A stretch of 64,000 nucleotides of DNA, taken from assembly GCF_963675455.1 (NCBI RefSeq), contig NZ_OY776217.1, positions 2,156,001-2,220,000 on the forward strand. Direction: 5' to 3'. Source of the stretch: Emcibacter sp. Its GTDB lineage: Bacteria; Pseudomonadota; Alphaproteobacteria; Sphingomonadales; Emcibacteraceae. The position numbers and the translations under genes were made by a program. Below are positions 8,422 through 17,512 of this stretch, piece after piece. Each line of letters opens with the position of its first letter. The stretch's first letter is position 1. Under the pieces are notes generated by a model that worked only from the letters and a program-made list of their open reading frames with translations, was not told the DNA's origin and did not search any database.

Positions 8422-8979
8422 ATGGCTCGGTCAGAAAGAGATAATCGTCAGGAAGTAAGCGACCTGGTGGAAAAGCTTGTCCACATTAACCGTGTGGCCA
8501 AGGTTGTGAAAGGTGGTCGCCGTTTCGGTTTTGCCGCGCTTGTTGTTGTCGGTGACGGCAAAGGGCGTGTGGGCTTCGGTAAGGGTAAAGCCCGCGAGGT
8601 TCCGGAAGCAATCCGCAAAGCGACGGAAGCCGCCAAGAAAAACATGGTTCGTGTACCTTTGCGTGAAGGCCGGACACTTCATCATGATATCGAGGGCCAT
8701 CACGGCGCCGGTAAAGTGGTGATCCGTTCAGCCCAGCCCGGTACGGGTATTATTGCTGGTGGTCCGATGCGTGCAGTGTTTGAAGCACTGGGTGTACAGG
8801 ACGTCGTTTCCAAGTCTACAGGGACATCCAATCCCTATAACATGGTTCGTGGTACCATCAATGCCCTGACACGTCAGGTGTCCCCGCGCATGGTTGCCGC
8901 CAAACGCAGCAAAAAAGTCAGTGACATTGTAAGCCGTCGTGGTGAGAAAAATGCCGCTGGCGCGCTGGCTACGGAGTAA
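8422..8979 (+). CDS. rpsE: 30S ribosomal protein S5
   Basis: The 185-residue S5 helps decoding accuracy and mRNA unwinding. It has the S5 double-stranded-RNA-like N-terminal domain (INRVAKVVKGGRRFGFAALV) and the C-terminal domain with GIIAGGPMRAVFEALGVQDV and SKSTGTSNPYNMVRGT. Order rplR-rpsE-rpmD is canonical. Confidence 0.98.
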   Translation: MARSERDNRQEVSDLVEKLVHINRVAKVVKGGRRFGFAALVVVGDGKGRVGFGKGKAREVPEAIRKATEAAKKNMVRVPLREGRTLHHDIEGHHGAGKVVIRSAQPGTGIIAGGPMRAVFEALGVQDVVSKSTGTSNPYNMVRGTINALTRQVSPRMVAAKRSKKVSDIVSRRGEKNAAGALATE

Positions 8980-8985
8980 GTACTG

Positions 8986-9177
8986 ATGGCCAAGGAAAAG
9001 AAAACACTCAAGGTGACGCAGACTGGAAGTCCAATCCGCAGAACCGCAGACCAGCGTGCAACACTGATCGGGCTCGGCCTGAACAAAATGCACAGGACCA
9101 GAGAACTGGAAGATACACCTTCCGTTCGTGGCATGATCCGCAAGGTCAGCCATATGGTCAAGGTTGAAGAAGCTTAA
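8986..9177 (+). CDS. rpmD: 50S ribosomal protein L30
   Basis: This 63-residue protein shows the L30 motif TQTGSPIRRTADQRATLIGL and ends SVRGMIRKVSHMVKVEE, as expected for this small 50S protein between rpsE and rplO. Confidence 0.97.
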   Translation: MAKEKKTLKVTQTGSPIRRTADQRATLIGLGLNKMHRTRELEDTPSVRGMIRKVSHMVKVEEA

Positions 9178-9192
9178 GCAAGGTAAATTATC

Positions 9193-9672
9193 ATGAAACT
9201 CAATGAAATTGCCAACAAGCCGGGCTCAACCAAAAGCCGCACCCGTGTCGGGCGTGGTATTGGTTCCGGCAAAGGTAAAACCGGCGGTCGTGGCGTAAAA
9301 GGTCAGAAATCCCGTTCAGGTGTTGCCATTAAAGGCTTTGAAGGTGGTCAGATGCCGCTTCATATGCGTCTGCCGAAACGCGGATTCAACAGCCCGAACC
9401 GGAAGACTTTCGTACCTGTGAATATTGGTCGCCTTCAGGCTGCCATTGACGCGAAGAAACTGGATGCTAAAAAACCGATTACCATTGACGTGCTGCGCGC
9501 AGCCGGCCTGGTAAATGCTGTGAAAGACGGTGTTCGTCTTCTGGCAAAAGGTGAGCTGAAAGCAAAAATCCAGATTGAAGTTGACAGTGCTTCCGACGCT
9601 GCCATCAAGGCGGTTGAAGCTGCTGGCGGTTCTGTAACAGTAGCGGCCGCCGCTGCTGCCGCAGAAGCGTAA
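9193..9672 (+). CDS. rplO: 50S ribosomal protein L15
   Basis: The 159-residue L15 has the glycine-rich N-terminal extension (RVGRGIGSGKGKTGGRGVKG), the FEGGQMPLHMRLPKRGF block and a globular C-terminal half. It ends in an unusual all-alanine run (about nine Ala), longer than the standard C-terminus. Confidence 0.97.
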   Translation: MKLNEIANKPGSTKSRTRVGRGIGSGKGKTGGRGVKGQKSRSGVAIKGFEGGQMPLHMRLPKRGFNSPNRKTFVPVNIGRLQAAIDAKKLDAKKPITIDVLRAAGLVNAVKDGVRLLAKGELKAKIQIEVDSASDAAIKAVEAAGGSVTVAAAAAAAEA

Positions 9673-9706
9673 GGCAAAATATAAAAGGCAACAGGGTAGA
9701 AAATAG

Positions 9707-11041
9707 ATGGCATCAGCAGCAGAACAACTCGCCGCAAATCTCAATTTCGGCTCCTTTTCAAAGGCCAAAGAGCTTCAGAAAAGGATTATGTTTGCTCTCG
9801 TTGCACTAGTCGTCTATCGCCTTGGGACTTATATCCCTCTTCCAGGTATTGACCCTGTTGCCCTTGAACAGATGTTTAACCAGAACCAGGGTGGAATCCT
9901 GGGAATGCTGGATCTGTTCGCGGGTGGGGCGTTGCAGCGCATGAGTATTTTTGCGCTGAATATCATGCCCTATATTTCCGCCTCTATTATCATGCAGCTG
10001 ATGACCTCCATTTCACCCACACTTGGGGAAATGAAAAAGGAAGGTCAGTCCGGCCGTCGTAAAATCAACCAGTATACCCGCTACGGAACAGTACTCCTGA
10101 CGGCTGTTCAGGCCTATGCCATCGCCGTCGGTCTTGAGGAAAATATCGCCATTGAGCCGGGTATCTTTTTCCGCGCAACAACGGTGATTACCCTGGTTGG
10201 CGGTACCATGTTCCTGATGTGGCTTGGCGAGCAGATCACGGCCCGTGGCGTTGGTAACGGTATTTCCCTGATTATCTTTGCCGGCATCGTTTCACAGCTT
10301 CCTTCTGCTGTCGCCGGTACCCTGGATATGAGCAGCAAAGGCCTGCTGGGCGGACCGCTGGTGATTGTCGGCCTGATGGTTATGGTGGTTGCGGTTATCG
10401 CTTTCATCGTCTTTATAGAGCGGTCACAGCGCAAGGTTCTGATCCAGTATCCGAAACGCCAGCAGGCAAACCAGGTGGCCAAGAGCGAACAGTCTCACAT
10501 GCCGCTGAAACTGAACACTGCCGGCGTTATCCCGCCGATCTTCGCCTCTTCGCTGCTGTTGATGCCGCTGACTGTGGCTGGGTTTCTGGCTGAGGGCGGA
10601 CCAGAATGGATGACAACTGTAACCTCCATGCTTGGACATGGGCAGCCGTTGTATATTGCCTTCTATGTGTTGCTGATCGTGTTCTTCTGTTTCTTCTATA
10701 CCGCGATTGTTTTCAATCCTGAGGAAACAGCCGACAATCTGAAAAAATACGGCGGATTTATCCCCGGTATCCGTCCGGGTAAAAATACAGCCAAATATCT
10801 TGATTACGTACTGACACGTCTGACTGTTGTCGGAGCAGCCTATCTTTCTGCCGTGTGTCTTCTGCCTGAAATCCTGATTTCACGATATTCCATACCATTC
10901 TATTTCGGCGGCACTTCGCTGCTGATCGTGGTGAATGTGACCATGGATACGGTCGGGCAGATCCACAGCCACCTGATGGCGCACCAGTATGAAGGACTGC
11001 TGAAAAAATCGAAGCTGAGAGGGAAAGGGCGTCGCAGATGA
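9707..11041 (+). CDS. secY: Protein translocase subunit SecY
   Basis: SecY forms the protein-conducting channel of the inner membrane. The 444-residue sequence predicts ten membrane segments, has the plug region following LGTYIPLPGIDP, the conserved IIFAGIVSQLP stretch, and the cytoplasmic loops with QRKVLIQYPKRQ used by SecA and ribosomes. It ends with a basic tail. The stop overlaps the adk start by four bases, so the two are likely coupled. Confidence 0.98.
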   Translation: MASAAEQLAANLNFGSFSKAKELQKRIMFALVALVVYRLGTYIPLPGIDPVALEQMFNQNQGGILGMLDLFAGGALQRMSIFALNIMPYISASIIMQLMTSISPTLGEMKKEGQSGRRKINQYTRYGTVLLTAVQAYAIAVGLEENIAIEPGIFFRATTVITLVGGTMFLMWLGEQITARGVGNGISLIIFAGIVSQLPSAVAGTLDMSSKGLLGGPLVIVGLMVMVVAVIAFIVFIERSQRKVLIQYPKRQQANQVAKSEQSHMPLKLNTAGVIPPIFASSLLLMPLTVAGFLAEGGPEWMTTVTSMLGHGQPLYIAFYVLLIVFFCFFYTAIVFNPEETADNLKKYGGFIPGIRPGKNTAKYLDYVLTRLTVVGAAYLSAVCLLPEILISRYSIPFYFGGTSLLIVVNVTMDTVGQIHSHLMAHQYEGLLKKSKLRGKGRRR

Positions 11042-11688
11042 TATTAGTATTGTTGGGGCCTCCCGGGGCCGGCAAGGGCACACAGGCCCAACGGATTATG
11101 TCCTCTCGCGGCATTGTTCAGCTTTCGACCGGTGATATGCTGCGTGCAGCGGTTGCCAACCAGACCGAGATTGGCAAGAAAGCAAAAGAATTTATGGATG
11201 CCGGCAAGCTGGTGACCGATGATATTGTTATCGGCATTATCGCGGACCGCATCGAAGAAGAAGACTGCAAGAGCGGTTTCCTGCTGGACGGGTTCCCGCG
11301 TACAGTCGCCCAGGCTGAAGCCCTGGATGATCTTCTTGAGAACAAAAACCTGAAAGTCGATGCTGTTATCGAAATGAAGGTGGATGATGAAGCTTTGGTT
11401 GACCGTATTACCGGACGCTATACCTGCGCCGACTGTAATGCCGGATACCATGATACGAACCTCAAACCACAGGTAGCTGGCGTGTGTGACAGCTGTGGTT
11501 CTACGAATTTCAAACGCCGGGCGGATGACAACCGTGAAACCGTTGTTTCGCGTCTGGAAACCTATCATGCACAAACAGCCCCTTTGTTGCCCTACTATAG
11601 CGGCAAGGGAGTGTTGAAAACCATTGACGGGATGGCTGACATTGATGATGTCACCGCTCAGATAAATGAAGTATTGGACGCGCTTTAA
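11038..11688 (+). CDS. adk: Adenylate kinase (zinc-lid type)
   Basis: Adenylate kinase catalyses ATP + AMP to 2 ADP. The 216-residue protein starts with the P-loop GPPGAGKGTQ and has the AMP-binding STGDMLR and DGFPRT motifs. The LID domain carries CADC...CDSC, a four-cysteine zinc site absent from the E. coli enzyme. The gene overlaps secY, the common alphaproteobacterial arrangement; a promoter-bearing gap follows before rpsM. Confidence 0.98.
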   Translation: MILVLLGPPGAGKGTQAQRIMSSRGIVQLSTGDMLRAAVANQTEIGKKAKEFMDAGKLVTDDIVIGIIADRIEEEDCKSGFLLDGFPRTVAQAEALDDLLENKNLKVDAVIEMKVDDEALVDRITGRYTCADCNAGYHDTNLKPQVAGVCDSCGSTNFKRRADDNRETVVSRLETYHAQTAPLLPYYSGKGVLKTIDGMADIDDVTAQINEVLDAL

Positions 11689-11718
11689 AAAAAGTGTAAA
11701 AGTTTCCCTATTCAAAGG

Positions 11719-11746
11719 TTGACTGGGCGTCTTTAATACCTATAAT
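11719..11746 (+). promoter_or_regulatory. Sigma-70-like promoter before rpsM
   Basis: TTGACT at 11719-11724 and TATAAT at 11741-11746 are separated by 16 bases, five of six and six of six matches to the consensus boxes. It lies in the 125-base adk-rpsM gap and would give the S13-S11-alpha-L17 genes their own transcript start. The prediction is from sequence alone. Confidence 0.7.
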
Positions 11747-11813
11747 CGCGCAACTTCACGGTATACCCGGGTGGTTGCCTAATGTTTTGGAAATTTGATC
11801 GGGAGATACGATC

Positions 11814-12182
11814 GTGGCGCGTATTGCTGGCGTTAACATTCCCACCGCAAAAAGGGTGGAAATCGCTTTAACTTATATCACAGGCATTGGGCATACCTCT
11901 GCCAAAGCGATTTGTGACAAACTTGGTATCAAACCGGAAACCCGGGTGAACCAACTGAGTGACTCGGAAGTCATTAGAATCCGCGAAACCATTGATAGTG
12001 ACTATACCGTCGAAGGTGATCTTCGTCGTGATGTGGCCATGGATATTAAACGTCTGATGGATCTCGGTTCATACCGTGGCCTTCGGCATCGTAAAAAACT
12101 GCCTGTTCGCGGCCAGCGCACAAGCACAAACGCGCGTACCCGTAAGGGTAAGGCCGTTGCGATTGCCGGTAAGAAGAAATAA
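11814..12182 (+). CDS. rpsM: 30S ribosomal protein S13
   Basis: The 122-residue S13 sits in the 30S head and contacts P-site tRNA. The GTG start gives the expected N-terminus (ARIAGVNIPTAKRVEIALTY). The helix-two-turn-helix region and the C-terminal RGLRHRKKLPVRGQRTSTNA are conserved. GGGAGA lies before the GTG. Confidence 0.98.
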   Translation: MARIAGVNIPTAKRVEIALTYITGIGHTSAKAICDKLGIKPETRVNQLSDSEVIRIRETIDSDYTVEGDLRRDVAMDIKRLMDLGSYRGLRHRKKLPVRGQRTSTNARTRKGKAVAIAGKKK

Positions 12183-12194
12183 GGTATTTGAGAT

Positions 12195-12581
12195 ATGGCT
12201 ACTGAAAAAAGAGTACGTCGCAAAGAGCGGAAAAACATCACCAATGGTGTTGCTCATGTGAATTCGACCTTTAACAATACCATTATCACTATTGCTGATG
12301 CGCAGGGAAATACCATTTCCTGGTCAACAGCCGGTGCGATGGGCTTTAAAGGGTCACGTAAATCCACTCCTTATGCTGCTCAGATGGCGGCCGAGGATGC
12401 CGGCAAGAAAGCCCAGGAACACGGCATGAAAACCCTGGAAGTGGAAGTCAAGGGACCTGGTTCAGGTCGTGAGTCCGCTCTTCGCGCGTTGCAGGCAGTT
12501 GGTTTTACAATTACCTCCATCCGTGACGTGACGCCAATCCCGCACAACGGGTGTCGTCCGCCGAAACGGCGTCGGGTTTAA
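12195..12581 (+). CDS. rpsK: 30S ribosomal protein S11
   Basis: The 128-residue S11 is a platform protein. It shows NGVAHVNSTFNNTIITI, GFKGSRKSTPYAAQMAAEDA and the ending DVTPIPHNGCRPPKRRRV. It is followed by a hairpin and then rpoA. Confidence 0.98.
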   Translation: MATEKRVRRKERKNITNGVAHVNSTFNNTIITIADAQGNTISWSTAGAMGFKGSRKSTPYAAQMAAEDAGKKAQEHGMKTLEVEVKGPGSGRESALRALQAVGFTITSIRDVTPIPHNGCRPPKRRRV

Positions 12582-12595
12582 TCTGGCTTGTGGTC

Positions 12596-12613
12596 ATCCG
12601 GCTTCGGCCGGAT
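12596..12613 (+). other. UUCG-tetraloop hairpin between rpsK and rpoA
   Basis: A perfect 7-bp stem ATCCGGC / GCCGGAT encloses a TTCG tetraloop, a very stable RNA hairpin. It is followed by TGATCTG rather than a T run, so it is more likely an RNA-stability or processing element than a terminator. Confidence 0.5.
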
Positions 12614-12655
12614 TGATCTGTATGAAGGTTTATAATTTTTTACGGGGACTGAACA

Positions 12656-13672
12656 GTGATCCAAAACAATTGGCAAGAACTCATTAAGCCGACGAAACTA
12701 GACATCAAGCAGGAAGGTGACGAGCGCAGGAAAGCGACCATCGTAGCCGAACCTCTTGAGCGTGGTTTCGGGATGACCCTCGGAAATGCGTTGCGTCGTG
12801 TGCTGCTGTCCTCCCTGCAGGGAGCTGCGGTTACGTCAATTCATATCGACAATGTCCTGCATGAATTCTCATCCATTCCGGGTGTCCGCGAAGATGTGAC
12901 CGATATTGTTCTCAATATCAAAAACCTCGCTGTCGGCTTTGAAGCTGAAGGCTCCAAACGTCTTAGCCTGGAAGCTACAGGTCCCGGTGAAGTAACAGCC
13001 GGCCAGATTACCGAAGTTGCAGATGTCACCATCTACAACCCGGATCTGGTTATCTGTACTCTTGATGACGGTGCCGAACTGCGCATGGAACTGACGATCA
13101 CTACAGGTAAAGGTTATGTGCCTGCCGTTAACAATCGTCCCGAAGATGCACCGATCGGCCTTATCCCGGTTGACAGCCTGTACAGTCCTGTACGGAAAGT
13201 CAGCTACCGGGTAGAGAACACCCGCGAAGGCCAGATCCTGGACTATGACAAGCTGATCATGACCATCGAAACCGATGGTACGGTTACGCCGGAAGACGCC
13301 CTGGCGTTTTCTGCCCGGATCCTGCAGGATCAGCTGCAGACCTTCATCAACTTTGAAGAGCCCGAAGATACTTCCGCTGAGAAAGAATCTGAAGAGCCGG
13401 CCTTCAACAGGAACCTGCTGCGCCGGGTTGACGAGCTTGAACTGTCCGTTCGTTCAGCTAACTGCCTGAAGAATGACAACATCGTCTATATCGGTGATCT
13501 GGTTAAGAAAACAGAAGCTGAAATGCTTCGTACACCAAACTTTGGTCGTAAGTCTCTGAACGAGATCAAAGAGGTGCTCTCCACTATGGGCCTGCGTCTG
13601 GGTATGGACAATCAGGGCTGGCCACCGGAGAATATTGACGAACTCGTCAAGAAGATGGAACAGGAATTTTAA
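12656..13672 (+). CDS. rpoA: DNA-directed RNA polymerase subunit alpha
   Basis: The 338-residue alpha subunit assembles RNA polymerase and contacts upstream DNA and activators. The N-terminal domain (about 1-230) includes RGFGMTLGNALRRVLLSSL; the C-terminal domain (about 250-330) includes RRVDELELSVRSANCLKN and NFGRKSLNEIKEVL. Translation begins at GTG after a GGGGA site. Confidence 0.98.
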   Translation: MIQNNWQELIKPTKLDIKQEGDERRKATIVAEPLERGFGMTLGNALRRVLLSSLQGAAVTSIHIDNVLHEFSSIPGVREDVTDIVLNIKNLAVGFEAEGSKRLSLEATGPGEVTAGQITEVADVTIYNPDLVICTLDDGAELRMELTITTGKGYVPAVNNRPEDAPIGLIPVDSLYSPVRKVSYRVENTREGQILDYDKLIMTIETDGTVTPEDALAFSARILQDQLQTFINFEEPEDTSAEKESEEPAFNRNLLRRVDELELSVRSANCLKNDNIVYIGDLVKKTEAEMLRTPNFGRKSLNEIKEVLSTMGLRLGMDNQGWPPENIDELVKKMEQEF

Positions 13673-13733
13673 TTTAGATTAACAGAAAGAAGGACCGGGT
13701 CCTACGTGGATACCCTCCTGAGGAGTAAGGAAT

Positions 13734-14192
13734 ATGCGCCATCGCAGAGCTGGCCGTAAGCTGAACAAAACAAGCTCACATCGTAAAGCGATGTTTGCCA
13801 ACATGGCCCATGCGCTTCTGAAGCATGAGCAGATTGTAACCACGCTGCCGAAAGCCAAGGAACTTGGCCCGATCGTGGAGCGTTTGATCACTCTGGGTAA
13901 ACGCGGTGACCTGCATGCCCGTCGTCAGGCTGCGTCACGTCTGCCGCAGATTTCCAAGGAAGTTCTTGCGAATGGCGGTGATATTGATGTGGTTGCCAAG
14001 CTGTTCAGTGAACTTGCTGAACGTTATGGTGAGCGCAAAGGCGGTTATACACGCATCCTGAAAGCCGGTTTCCGTCATGGTGACGCGGCACCGGTTGCTG
14101 TTATCGAACTGGTCGACCGCAACGAAGATGCCAAAGGGCAGGCTTCCGGCCCGGTACAGTTTGAAGAGGAAGGTGAGGAAGAAGCCGCTTAA
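13734..14192 (+). CDS. rplQ: 50S ribosomal protein L17
   Basis: The 152-residue L17 begins MRHRRAGRKLNKTSSHRKAM and includes TTLPKAKELGPIVERLITLG. It is longer than the E. coli protein because of an acidic tail (EEEGEEEAA). It is the last gene of the ribosomal block and is followed by a terminator. A GAGGAGTAAGGA site precedes the start. Confidence 0.98.
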   Translation: MRHRRAGRKLNKTSSHRKAMFANMAHALLKHEQIVTTLPKAKELGPIVERLITLGKRGDLHARRQAASRLPQISKEVLANGGDIDVVAKLFSELAERYGERKGGYTRILKAGFRHGDAAPVAVIELVDRNEDAKGQASGPVQFEEEGEEEAA

Positions 14193-14217
14193 GGCTTTTT
14201 GCTCCCCAATGAATTTG

Positions 14218-14246
14218 AAAAGCGGCTCATCGGGCCGCTTTTTTTA
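14218..14246 (+). terminator. Rho-independent terminator after rplQ
   Basis: An 8-bp stem AAAGCGGC / GCCGCTTT with a 7-base loop is followed by a run of T. It ends the ribosomal operon. The A run on the left arm means it could also terminate the minus-strand transcript whose last gene stops at 14251. Confidence 0.9.
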
Positions 14247-14250
14247 TGTC

Positions 14251-15267
14251 TCAGGCTTTTACCAGATAGAACAGGCAGTCACTGAGGGCAATCCGGGGCC
14301 GGGTGGTGACCATGAACAGGCGCAGGTCGCAAGCGGTGAAAAGCTCGCCGTCCTTTATATAAAACATTTCACGCACCAGGTTTTTCCCGTCGTAATCCCG
14401 GACCATGAGCCGTTCTATTGACTGTTCATTCATCCAGCCGAGGGCGGTGTTCCCGGCTGTCACACCGAAATTTTGATGTTCTATGTCCCGGTGCAGGGTC
14501 ATGTCCGTGTCCGGGGATTTTTCCGTCCCGTAGTCCAGGGTTGTGCCGGACAGGACTTCCAGTCGCATCGGGTGGGCATACAAAGCCACTTTCCGGCCGC
14601 TTACAGGGGCAAAGAGATCATCTTGCTCTGTCAGACACTGGATCGCCTTCATTGCCGTCTGGTCGGCCTCCAGATCCCAACTGCCGCCGGCCTCAAGGGT
14701 GATAACCGGGATGCCCAGCTCGATTTCCATCAGGGAACCAAGCTTGATGCCCGTATAGATCAGGCGGCTCGAGAGACGGGCGGCAAGATTTTGGTGATCG
14801 TCCGTCAGGTGGGAAGTAACGGTAAAATCCGGTCCGGATCCCGAGGTATTGTGAATATCCACCACGGCCTCCGGCGCCAGAGTCTGAAGGCGCTGGATGA
14901 TTCGTTCGGCGATTTTGCCTTCCTGACTGTCAAAGGGCGGCCTGAAACAGCGGTTCATATCCGGTTTACCCGGCAGATGGCGGTTGCTGAACTCAGGTGT
15001 CGTCAGGGCGGCTTCCACGGAACAGACAAGAAAATGCATATTGACGGCGGGGACGGTCCGGGACTTCAGAAACTGATACAGTGCCTTTGTGCCTGACGGT
15101 TCATTGCCATGCAGCAGGGTGGTGACCACCCGGCACCGGCTCTGGTCCCGGCCGGTCACATCAATCCAGACAGGGCCGCCGAGGTGGTTGAGGAAATCCT
15201 TGACACTGTTGCCGATCTCGTTAGGCGTAGGATCGCTCCAGATATTCAGGGGCGTGCTATCACTCAT
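14251..15267 (-). CDS. Succinylglutamate desuccinylase/aspartoacylase-family zinc hydrolase
   Basis: A 338-residue M14-like zinc amidohydrolase of the AstE/AspA type. The zinc ligands are expected in LLHGNEPSG (about residue 53) and VVDIHNTSGSGPDF (about 138), and PDMNRCF resembles the substrate-carboxylate-binding NRxF motif. Family members cleave N-acyl amino acids or release acyl groups from carboxylates. The ATG overlaps the stop of the upstream GCS2-type ligase by one base, so the two are probably translated together. Substrate is unknown; AstE itself is unlikely since no arginine succinyltransferase genes are nearby. Confidence 0.75.
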   Translation of the reverse strand: MSDSTPLNIWSDPTPNEIGNSVKDFLNHLGGPVWIDVTGRDQSRCRVVTTLLHGNEPSGTKALYQFLKSRTVPAVNMHFLVCSVEAALTTPEFSNRHLPGKPDMNRCFRPPFDSQEGKIAERIIQRLQTLAPEAVVDIHNTSGSGPDFTVTSHLTDDHQNLAARLSSRLIYTGIKLGSLMEIELGIPVITLEAGGSWDLEADQTAMKAIQCLTEQDDLFAPVSGRKVALYAHPMRLEVLSGTTLDYGTEKSPDTDMTLHRDIEHQNFGVTAGNTALGWMNEQSIERLMVRDYDGKNLVREMFYIKDGELFTACDLRLFMVTTRPRIALSDCLFYLVKA

Positions 15268-16754
15268 CAGACAGAGCTACTCCATTCCGCCACCGCTGCG
15301 CCACCAGCCTGTTCTTCAATATATTTCCGCAGCATGGCCTGGCAGGCCTGGACCCGGGGCAGATCCTTTTCATATTGTTCAAGCATTTCAAGTTGCCAGC
15401 GCGCCCCGGTCATGCGGCTTGTCAGCCGGTCCCGGATAATGGCTGACATTCGCGCACTGTCGGTGTCGGTGACGCCGATCTCCGCCAGGCCTTCCTGCAT
15501 CAAGGGCAGAAGGTCGTGGATGGCCTCGGTAATGCCGACTTCACGGGGATGATGTTGTCCGGCCTCCGGCCACAATATCTGTGCCTCCAGCCCATCCTGG
15601 GCCGCCCGGTAAAAGTTATATTCGGCAAAGCGGAACGGCATTGCGGGCAGCATATCGTTAATCCGGTTTCGCAGTCCGATAGCCGTCCCGATATAAAAGG
15701 CGGCATTGGCGGTCATGTCGATCAGGGAGGGGCCGGCGGGCAGGGCCCGCATCTCAATGCGCGTGTGACCACCGGCCGATGCGGAATAGACCGCCCGGTT
15801 CCAGGGCCATGTGGTGCCCGTATGCAGGCTGAGTTCCTCCAGCTTGGGATATTTACCCTGTCGGAAGCTTTCCTCCGCGTCCTCATCGGTGACAAGCGGG
15901 ATAATGGGCGGATAGAGGCGTACAGTCTCCGCAAACAGTTCCCAAAGTCCCTCACGAACCCAGCCATGGCCAAAAGTCACCCGGGACGGCTGTCGCCAGC
16001 CAACACTGTTGCGCTGACGGCTGTCGATGGACTGCTTGAACAGGGCAATGCGGGTTTCCTGCCACAGCCGGTGACCAAGCAGGAGAGGGGAATTGGCGGC
16101 CAGCGCCACGGCCAGCGGCGTAATCATCTGGATGGCGTTGAAGGTATCGGCAAACCTGTGCGGTTCTACCCGCATATGGATCTGGAACGAGGTGTTGGCG
16201 CCTTCCAGTGTGACATCATGGGAGGTAAGCTGAAGAGGGTCCTGACCGTTGATGTTGACCCCGAAGGCACCGCCGCGAAGTTTGTGCAGGCTGTCTGACA
16301 GGCAATGGAAGCGGGGAATATCGGTCATGAATTGCGGCTGCAGATGCTCCGCCCGCAATGTCGGCAGGATACCGACCGGGACAAGCTGGCTGTCAAAAGG
16401 GGCGGCGGCATCATTGGCCGTCTGCAAGGCACCGGTCATTTCCTCATGCAGGGTGGTGAAAGGGGAGCCCGCCGCAGCAGTCGGTGTGACATTATATTCG
16501 AGGTTAAACTGGTTCAGTTCGAGCTGGAACAGGGACTTGTCCAGCCGGTCGAGAAGCTGTTTGTTGATGGGGGAGATTTCACCATCGCCTTTTGTAATAT
16601 ACATTTCGAATTCGGCGCCGAGGGTCATTTCCCCTTCGCCGAAACCAGGCTTTTCAAGGATTTTCTTGAGCAGGATCAACTGGTCGTTCAGCCGTCCTGA
16701 AAAAATATGGAAATCTTCCTCGCTGAAGTTCACCTTGTCGAAATTTTTCCCCAT
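15267..16754 (-). CDS. GCS2-type glutamate-cysteine ligase-family protein
   Basis: A 495-residue ATP-dependent carboxylate-amine ligase related to GshA type 2/YbdK. Visible family features are TLGAEFEMYI near residue 50 (metal/ATP-binding Glu), FNLEYNVTP, and NTSFQIHMRV with a conserved histidine in the central sheet. The start at MGKNFDKVNFSEEDFHIF was chosen because GGGAGTACAG precedes it and the longer frame reads into the neighbour. It follows a TRIC/UPF0126 gene and precedes a deacylase, both on the same strand. The exact amine and acid substrates are unknown; true gamma-glutamylcysteine synthesis is possible but unproven. Confidence 0.7.
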   Translation of the reverse strand: MGKNFDKVNFSEEDFHIFSGRLNDQLILLKKILEKPGFGEGEMTLGAEFEMYITKGDGEISPINKQLLDRLDKSLFQLELNQFNLEYNVTPTAAAGSPFTTLHEEMTGALQTANDAAAPFDSQLVPVGILPTLRAEHLQPQFMTDIPRFHCLSDSLHKLRGGAFGVNINGQDPLQLTSHDVTLEGANTSFQIHMRVEPHRFADTFNAIQMITPLAVALAANSPLLLGHRLWQETRIALFKQSIDSRQRNSVGWRQPSRVTFGHGWVREGLWELFAETVRLYPPIIPLVTDEDAEESFRQGKYPKLEELSLHTGTTWPWNRAVYSASAGGHTRIEMRALPAGPSLIDMTANAAFYIGTAIGLRNRINDMLPAMPFRFAEYNFYRAAQDGLEAQILWPEAGQHHPREVGITEAIHDLLPLMQEGLAEIGVTDTDSARMSAIIRDRLTSRMTGARWQLEMLEQYEKDLPRVQACQAMLRKYIEEQAGGAAVAEWSSSV

Positions 16755-16764
16755 CTGTACTCCC

Positions 16765-17409
16765 TTAACTGTTCTCGTCCGGGCCGGTTGCCTGTTTTTC
16801 CGGACGATGGCCGAGGGCCGGCAGGGAAAAGGCAAATGTGACGGCAATCAGACGTACAAGCAAAGTTACAAGGCATGATATCACAAGGGTGAATTCCGGC
16901 GCTATTCCTGTTTTGGTAAGAAAATAGAAACTGCTGCCGCCGAGGATAGCCGGCACGGCATAGAGTTCCTTGCGCAGAACCAGCGGGATTTCATTGCACA
17001 GGATATCACGGATGGCGCCGCCGGCTGCTGCTGTCATGACGCCCATGGTCACGGCGACAATGGCGCTGGAGCCGGTCAGTATTGCTTTCTGTGTGCCGGT
17101 GGCGGTGAACAGGGCGAGGCCAAAGGCGTCCGCCCAGATCAGTACTTTCATGCGGCTTTCCAGAAGCCTGGCCCAGAAAGGGGTGACGATGGCGGCGGCC
17201 AGGATAACATAGAGGGCGGTCGGGTTTACCACCCAGAAAACCGGCAGGTCGAGAAGCACATCCCTGAGGGTGCCGCCGCCGACCGCAGTTACGGTGGCGA
17301 TGACCAGCAGGCCAAAGGGGTCAAGTTCCCGCCGCAGGGCCGCCAAAGCGCCGGAGACGGCGAAAACCGCCATGCCCGCCAGTCCTGTCCAGTAAATCAG
17401 TTCTTCCAT
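16765..17409 (-). CDS. TRIC/UPF0126 (glycine transporter domain) membrane protein
   Basis: A 214-residue membrane protein with about seven hydrophobic helices arranged as two similar halves. Each half has the family glycine motif: FAVSGALAALRRELDPFG and VTAVGGGTLRDVLLD in the first, FTATGTQKAI and MTAAAGGAIRDIL in the second. The family (YadS/YicG) is structurally related to TRIC cation channels, and the Pfam domain is named for glycine transport. It is first of a three-gene minus-strand operon, ten bases before the ligase gene. Confidence 0.85.
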   Translation of the reverse strand: MEELIYWTGLAGMAVFAVSGALAALRRELDPFGLLVIATVTAVGGGTLRDVLLDLPVFWVVNPTALYVILAAAIVTPFWARLLESRMKVLIWADAFGLALFTATGTQKAILTGSSAIVAVTMGVMTAAAGGAIRDILCNEIPLVLRKELYAVPAILGGSSFYFLTKTGIAPEFTLVISCLVTLLVRLIAVTFAFSLPALGHRPEKQATGPDENS

Positions 17410-17512
17410 ATTTCTGCCCGGTTTATGATTAAATTGAACAACATCTATTCACTATTGTCCATGCCGTTCTATATTAAGGAAAAGCATAGATGAAGGCCGC
17501 AAGGAGACATAG

